Source: Planctomycetota bacterium
Lineage (GTDB): Bacteria > Planctomycetota > Planctomycetia > Gemmatales > Gemmataceae
DNA: 42,899 nt
Assembly (NCBI GenBank): GCA_016195405.1
Contig: JACPZP010000088.1
Coordinates: 1 to 42,899, forward strand
Reading direction: 5' to 3'
Notes under the pieces: generated by a model
The model's database searches: none
What the model saw: only the letters and a program-made list of their open reading frames with translations
What the model was told of the DNA's origin: nothing
Position numbers and translations under genes: made by a program
Shown here: positions 38,425 to 42,899 of the stretch, piece by piece
How positions within the stretch are numbered: position 1 is the stretch's first letter
Layout of the letters: each line of letters opens with the position of its first letter

Positions 38425-41400
38425 GTGGGATTACACGTGGCGGACTCGCAACATCCCCGCGCCGCGGACTCTCGCGCCGCGGACTCTCGCGCCGCGGACT
38501 CACCCCCCGCGCCCTTACTGCGGCGCGCGCTCCTGATCGCCGTCGCCCTCGTCGTCTTTCATTTGACGCTGACTTTCGCCGGCGCCGAAGACGGCTTGTG
38601 GCTGCCGGCCGTCGGACTTGGCCTTGTCCTGGTGGCCTGGTTCGGTTGGTGGATCGTCGCTCCACTGGCGCTTGATCTTTTTGCGGCCCGTCTCATCTTC
38701 GTGGACGACCGGAGCTTAAATCCAGGTCCATTCGGACTCTTAGTCGACAGCCTGTTGCTCACCGCGGAGATCTGCGCGTCGTGGTGGATCTATTCCCGTC
38801 AAATGAAAGGCTCGCGCCGCCTTGAAGATCCTCGATCGGCAACGGTGTTTCTGATACTCGTTCCGGGCGTGTTGGCGGCTGCTTTCGCCGCGGTGCAAGC
38901 CGGGCTGTGGCACGCCGGGCTGTGGCAAGCAACAACTCCGGCGCACGGTTCCTTCTGGTCGCTCGCCGGCGCCTTATGGATCAGCCGCGCGCTGGGGATC
39001 CTCGTCTTCGTGCCGGCACTCTTTGTGGTGGCGACGCCGCTCCTGATCCGGTGGAAATTGACCCCGCCGGACAGGGCCATTTCGCTTCCCGGCGGCCGCG
39101 ATCCCGAAGACTGGACGATCGGCGAACTCGTCGAAACCGGCGGACTTTGCTTGGGAACGGCGCTTCTCTCACTCGTCTTGGTGTACCTGCACCTTGGTCA
39201 CGCGATTCCCGGCGTCGCGCTCTGGGGCTTTTCGCTTCTCTTGGTCGTTTGGGCCAGCCTGCGGCAAGGTCTGCGCGGCGGCGCTCTGGCGGCCTTCTCC
39301 GGCTCCGTGCCAGCGCTCGTCCTTGCCGGTTATCTTGGCATCTCCGCCGGGGCTTTCAGTCCTCTGCAGGGCAACATTCTTGCGCAATGCAGCACGGCCC
39401 TTTTGGTCGGCGCTTCTGCGGGCTGGATTCGGGCCAGCGAAGCGCGCTATCGCCAGGTCGTCGGCCATATTCCGGTGGTTCTCTACAGTTGCCGTCTGCC
39501 CCGCGGCTTCTCCATTAGCCTGAGAGCCGCCGCGACCAAAGACTCCAATCGCGGCGACGGCAGACACGAAACGCCGCCTGGCTCGTCGATCAGTCAACAA
39601 GCGGAAGTCACGCTGGTAAGCTCCGCGAGCCGAAACGTCTTGGGTTGCGACGCCGACGACTTGCTCGGGCCCTTTCGCAGGTGGTTGGAGCGAATCGTGC
39701 CGGAGGATCGAGAAATCGTAATCGCGGCTCTGGGCCAGCTCTGCCTGCAACAACAAGCAGTCGTTTGCGAATATCGTGTCGTCGGCCCGGGCGCGCCGCG
39801 CTTCGATATTGCGGCCAGCGGCCAAGAGCGCTGGGTGCGTGAAACATTGGCGCCGCATCATTCGCCCCAAGCGACGTTGGAGGGCTGGGAAGGCGTTATC
39901 GAAGACATTACCGAACAGCGAGCCTTGTCGCATCATTTGCGCCGTACCACTTCGATGCTGCAGGCGCTAATCGCCAACCTGCCGACCGGAGTGTTCTTCG
40001 TCCAAGGGCCAATCGGACAGCCTGTACTCGTAAACCAGCGTGCCCGCCAACTGCTCGGCCAGCGCGAGGACCTTTCCGCCGGTCTCGAGCATTTGTCAAG
40101 CGTGTATCGCCTGTACAAGCCCGACGGCTCCTTGTATCCCGCGGAAGAACTACCGGTGGCACGCGCGCTCCGCCAAGGCATGACGTGCACTGCGAGTGAC
40201 ATCGTCGTCCACCGTCCTAACGGCCGGCAAGTGCCGCTCATCACATGGGCCGCCCCAGTGGATCTGAGCGGCCAAGGTCGTCCCGATTGCGCGGTCTGGG
40301 TGCTTGAAGACATCACCGCCTTGCAACAAGCGGAACTTGCCCGCCGTGAAACCGAGGCGCGCATGCGGGCTGTCATTGAGACCATGGCCGAAGGGGTGAT
40401 TGTTCAAAATCAAACCGGTGTAATCATCGAATGCAATCCTGCAGCCTGCGCAATCCTTGGAGTGCCGCAACCGAAGTTGCTCGGTCGAAACTGTTTGGGT
40501 CCCGAGGCGGGCTGCGTCCGCGAAAACGGCGCTCCCTTTCCCCGCGACGATCAACCCGATCGCCGGGCGATCCTTCAAGGATTGCCGGTGCGCGACGTCA
40601 TCATGGGATTGCCGCTGGACGTCGAAGGTAATAACCAAATCCGTTGGATTTTAGTCAGCGCCATGCCGTTGCCCGTGGGATTGGCGCTTTCGCCCAATAC
40701 ACGCGGCGCCCGCGTCGTGACCACTTTCGCCGACATCACTGCCCACCGTGCGATTCTCGGAGCGCAGCGGCATCTCCAGGAGGATCTCCGTCGCGCCCAG
40801 CGCCTGGAACTCGTCGGCCGGCTTGCCAGTGGGACGGTTCACGATTTCAATAACCTGCTTACCGTCATGATGGGCCTGGCCAGCCTCGCCAAGCTGAACC
40901 TTCCCGACGACCACCCCGTCCATGGCGATTTGACGCGGATCGTCGAAGCCGGCGAGCAGGCCGCGCACCTCGCCGGCCAATTGCTGGCTTTTGGCCGAAA
41001 ACGCCCCGTGCAGCCGCACGAGGTCGATTTAGGCGCCGTCATCGAGCACTCGCTGCGGCTGCTTCGCGGCGTCTTGCCATCGAACATCGACGTCAAATCA
41101 CTTCTCCCAAGCGAGCCGGTAGTAGTGGAAGCCGATGAGACTCAGCTCAAGCAAGTGGTGATGAATTTATGCTTGAACGCGCGCGATGCCATGGCTCAGG
41201 GCGGGACAATCAATTTGCGTGTCGAACGCAGCCAGCCCCCAACGGAACTAAACCATCGTCGGGGCCCGGCCGCCTGGTTCAACCTCTCCGTATCCGACAC
41301 GGGCCACGGCATCCCGGAGGCCGACCTCGAGCGCGTATTCGAGCCGTTCTTTTCCACGAAGGAGCGCGGCACGGGGCTGGGTCTGGCGGTCGTTCGCCAA

Positions 41401-41553
41401 ATTGTCGAGAGCTTCGGCGGCGCCATTGTTGCAACCAGCCGGCTCAATCAAGGCACGCGCATGGATGTGTGGCTGCGGGAAGTCCCGATGGCAACGCCGA
41501 GCGCAGAGGTCACGAGTGATGCACTGGTTGCCAGCGGCGTCCCATCAAGATGA
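38425..41553 (+). CDS. MASE1-type multi-PAS sensor histidine kinase
   Basis: A 1042-residue membrane sensor kinase. GTG 38425 is the longest start; a GTG ten codons later is also possible. The N-terminus has a 15-bp triplication coding (A)ADSR units, then about eight to ten membrane helices (about 30-320) resembling MASE1. Three PAS-like segments follow (about 335-490, 510-640, 645-780), with the usual WVLEDITALQQAELARRETE linkers. The dimerisation helix has H806 in GTVHDFNNLLTVMMG. The ATPase domain has QVVMNLCLNARDAM (N box), DTGHGIP, EPFFSTKERGTGLGLAVV and SFGGAI. No receiver domain or adjacent response regulator is present. The signal is unknown. Confidence 0.9.
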   Translation: MGLHVADSQHPRAADSRAADSRAADSPPAPLLRRALLIAVALVVFHLTLTFAGAEDGLWLPAVGLGLVLVAWFGWWIVAPLALDLFAARLIFVDDRSLNPGPFGLLVDSLLLTAEICASWWIYSRQMKGSRRLEDPRSATVFLILVPGVLAAAFAAVQAGLWHAGLWQATTPAHGSFWSLAGALWISRALGILVFVPALFVVATPLLIRWKLTPPDRAISLPGGRDPEDWTIGELVETGGLCLGTALLSLVLVYLHLGHAIPGVALWGFSLLLVVWASLRQGLRGGALAAFSGSVPALVLAGYLGISAGAFSPLQGNILAQCSTALLVGASAGWIRASEARYRQVVGHIPVVLYSCRLPRGFSISLRAAATKDSNRGDGRHETPPGSSISQQAEVTLVSSASRNVLGCDADDLLGPFRRWLERIVPEDREIVIAALGQLCLQQQAVVCEYRVVGPGAPRFDIAASGQERWVRETLAPHHSPQATLEGWEGVIEDITEQRALSHHLRRTTSMLQALIANLPTGVFFVQGPIGQPVLVNQRARQLLGQREDLSAGLEHLSSVYRLYKPDGSLYPAEELPVARALRQGMTCTASDIVVHRPNGRQVPLITWAAPVDLSGQGRPDCAVWVLEDITALQQAELARRETEARMRAVIETMAEGVIVQNQTGVIIECNPAACAILGVPQPKLLGRNCLGPEAGCVRENGAPFPRDDQPDRRAILQGLPVRDVIMGLPLDVEGNNQIRWILVSAMPLPVGLALSPNTRGARVVTTFADITAHRAILGAQRHLQEDLRRAQRLELVGRLASGTVHDFNNLLTVMMGLASLAKLNLPDDHPVHGDLTRIVEAGEQAAHLAGQLLAFGRKRPVQPHEVDLGAVIEHSLRLLRGVLPSNIDVKSLLPSEPVVVEADETQLKQVVMNLCLNARDAMAQGGTINLRVERSQPPTELNHRRGPAAWFNLSVSDTGHGIPEADLERVFEPFFSTKERGTGLGLAVVRQIVESFGGAIVATSRLNQGTRMDVWLREVPMATPSAEVTSDALVASGVPSR

Positions 41554-41798
41554 GGAAAGCGGAAACGGGACTTCTTCATGTCGTTTTGGGCTTTCAAATC
41601 TTGCCTTGATAATCTTTCCGCCCAAACGTGAACCACGCCAATAATGCAAAGCAACCAGCCAACAGCGCGTAGGCGGCGTCAATAACGCGCCCGGCCCTCA
41701 GGCCAAGAACCCGATTCTAGTTGCCTGGCACGGCTCTTGCAAAGCGTGTAGAGGCATTGAATTGAAAGTTCTCCTCCAATGTCGGAACAGGGAAGGAC

Positions 41799-42149
41799 AT
41801 GGTCGCCCTCCGTAACTCGCTGTTTGTCTTGTCGTGGATTTTCGTGTTCCTGGCTGGGGCTTACGATGCGGGCTACGCGTGGAGGTTTCAAGACGATTTT
41901 GAGCGATGGGAAATGAATCCGATTGCGGTCTGGACAGCGGAAGAATTTGGATTGAGCGCTTTGTTAAGCATCAAGTTGGCGGGGCTCGCGTTCGCGGCGG
42001 GGTTGGCTTGGTATTGCAGAATACATCAGTTAGGGCTGTGCCGGGCAATCACGATCGCCGCCACTTGTGCCTATTCGGTTCTCTCACTTTATTACGTGCT
42101 GAGCCACGAGCACGCCAATTCCCAGTTTTTGGCAGCTTGTCTCCGCTAA
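41799..42149 (+). CDS. Small three-span membrane protein of unknown function
   Basis: A 116-residue protein with GGGAAGGAC before ATG. Three hydrophobic segments lie at about 8-24 (FVLSWIFVFLAGAYDAGY), 52-72 (LSALLSIKLAGLAFAAGLAW) and 80-100 (CRAITIAATCAYSVLSLYYV). The sequence RFQDDFERWEMNPIAVW in the first loop resembles DUF5658-type proteins. It overlaps the convergent propeller gene by 4 nt at their stops. The gap 41554-41798 holds only a possible membrane-protein tail on the minus strand (see rejected items). Confidence 0.65.
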   Translation: MVALRNSLFVLSWIFVFLAGAYDAGYAWRFQDDFERWEMNPIAVWTAEEFGLSALLSIKLAGLAFAAGLAWYCRIHQLGLCRAITIAATCAYSVLSLYYVLSHEHANSQFLAACLR

Positions 42150-42898
42150 GTCGCGCTGCTGCCCGTTTCCCGGCCGCGGTTCGGTGAACGCTTTGACGTG
42201 ATCTTCCATTTCATGATCGTGCCGCTCGCCAAGCTTACAACCGCCGTATCGCCTAGAGCGCTCAACGCCAAACCCGTGACGGGACAATCGAGAGCCCTTC
42301 GTGCCAACTCGGTCCCATCGCGGTTGAGCAGCACCAACTCCGGATTCAACCCTGCGACGAGAATTCGATCGCCTGAGTATGACTGGGCGACGTGCCGGCA
42401 CGGCTGCGCTGTGGGGAGCCGCCCCAGGCTGCGGCCATCGTCGCCGTAGCGATGCAGCCCCTCACTGTAACAGGCCAGCAGCACCGTGGCGCCGTCGCCG
42501 GTTATGGACAGGTCGCCGACATTGGTGATTGGAGCATCCTTCCATATCCAGGCGCCCTTGTCATCGAGACTGCCGGCGAGCCCGAAGTCGGCGCTGGCCA
42601 CGACCTGCCGTCGGCTTGGTATGAACGTTAAATGAAGCAGTGGCTTGGGGCTGGAAATCGTCCACAGCGGCCGTCCTCTCGCGCTTAGCAGCGTTACGCC
42701 GCCCTTTGCGTCGGAGACTATCAGCGAGCGACCCAAGGACTCGAGGGCGGCAGCGGCTAAGCGTTGCTCCATTCTTCTTTCCCAACGAACGGTCAGGTCC
42801 TGCGCGAGTAACCGGAGAAGTCCATTCTTGCCGACGACCAAGATTGTGGTCGCGTCTTCGGAAATGCACGCCTCGGCCAACTCCTCCACAATGTGCAC
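42146..42898 (-). CDS. Beta-propeller (WD40/PQQ-like) protein, 5' end outside the window
   Basis: At least 250 residues, open to the window edge; the apparent GTG start is probably internal. Repeated four-strand units of propeller style are visible: TTILVVGKNGLLRLLAQDL, SLIVSDAKGGVTLLSARGR, QVVASADFGLAGSLDDKG, ATVLLACYSEGLHRYGDDG, RILVAGLNPELVLLNRDG and TAVVSLASGTIMKWKI. They give about six blades. No catalytic motif or signal is visible in the part present. Confidence 0.75.
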   Translation of the reverse strand: MHIVEELAEACISEDATTILVVGKNGLLRLLAQDLTVRWERRMEQRLAAAALESLGRSLIVSDAKGGVTLLSARGRPLWTISSPKPLLHLTFIPSRRQVVASADFGLAGSLDDKGAWIWKDAPITNVGDLSITGDGATVLLACYSEGLHRYGDDGRSLGRLPTAQPCRHVAQSYSGDRILVAGLNPELVLLNRDGTELARRALDCPVTGLALSALGDTAVVSLASGTIMKWKITSKRSPNRGRETGSSAT

Positions 42899-42899
42899 C

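Noticed and set aside
41605..41723. Minus-strand stretch that reads as a membrane-protein tail (VIDAAYALLAGCFALLAWFTF)
   Set aside because: About 40 codons between stops without any start codon; may be a remnant but support is too thin to list as a gene.

Overview
The window looks like a piece of a Planctomycetota chromosome, most likely related to the Gemmata group. This is inferred from gene content and style, not from a marker gene. The signs are high GC, short operons on both strands, many exported proteins (Tat or Sec signals, PPC, BNR-repeat and WD40 folds), a WD40 protein with a helical tail, an FHA protein next to a Ser/Thr kinase, and several palindromic repeats of planctomycete style. 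No rRNA, tRNA, CRISPR array or complete insertion sequence was seen.

Layout. 1-9.3 kb: end of an unknown gene, HlyD-type adaptor, Tat-signal protein, Tat-signal ThDP enzyme, zinc-ribbon/FHA protein, Ser/Thr kinase, a DEDDh exonuclease coupled to a possible PUA-like protein, two envelope proteins. 9.3-11.2 kb: a MITE-like inverted repeat, a protein made only of the two NusA KH domains, and a GNAT toxin-antitoxin pair. 11.2-20.6 kb: exported proteins (ABC solute-binding protein, PPC-repeat protein, M61 peptidase, WD40 protein, two small genes, BNR-repeat protein). 20.6-23.5 kb: a retron-like locus and a vapBC module. 23.5-28.6 kb: duplicated HEFCH protein carrying a palindromic insertion, small unknown gene, a TlpA-like protein with an in-frame UGA at the redox cysteine, a membrane protein, and a broken gene. 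28.7-36.2 kb: type I restriction-modification operon with a YhcG/DUF1016 nuclease, two unknown genes and a frameshifted hsdM. 36.2-37.2 kb: non-coding stretch with palindromes, a 21-bp repeat array and a glyoxalase-like remnant. 37.2-42.9 kb: DnaJ/CbpA, MASE1-type histidine kinase, small membrane protein and a beta-propeller protein cut by the window edge.

The two observations of most interest: (1) At 20839-22742 a reverse transcriptase with both retron signature motifs (NAxxH and VTG) lies in a 4-nt-overlap operon behind an SPFH/slipin gene. The 225 nt before the pair are bounded by perfect 11-nt inverted repeats and can fold into four short hairpins plus one long hairpin, the architecture of a retron msr-msd RNA. 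I infer a retron whose effector is a membrane-raft-type SPFH protein. (2) At 25698-26810 a thioredoxin-like gene has UGA exactly where the first Cys of the CxxC motif belongs, followed at 24 nt by a 7-bp hairpin with a GGUC loop, as expected of a bacterial SECIS element. I infer a UxxC selenoprotein.

Two toxin-antitoxin modules, the retron and the restriction operon within 26 kb make this a defence-rich region. Repeats, frameshifts and gene remnants concentrate in the same part.
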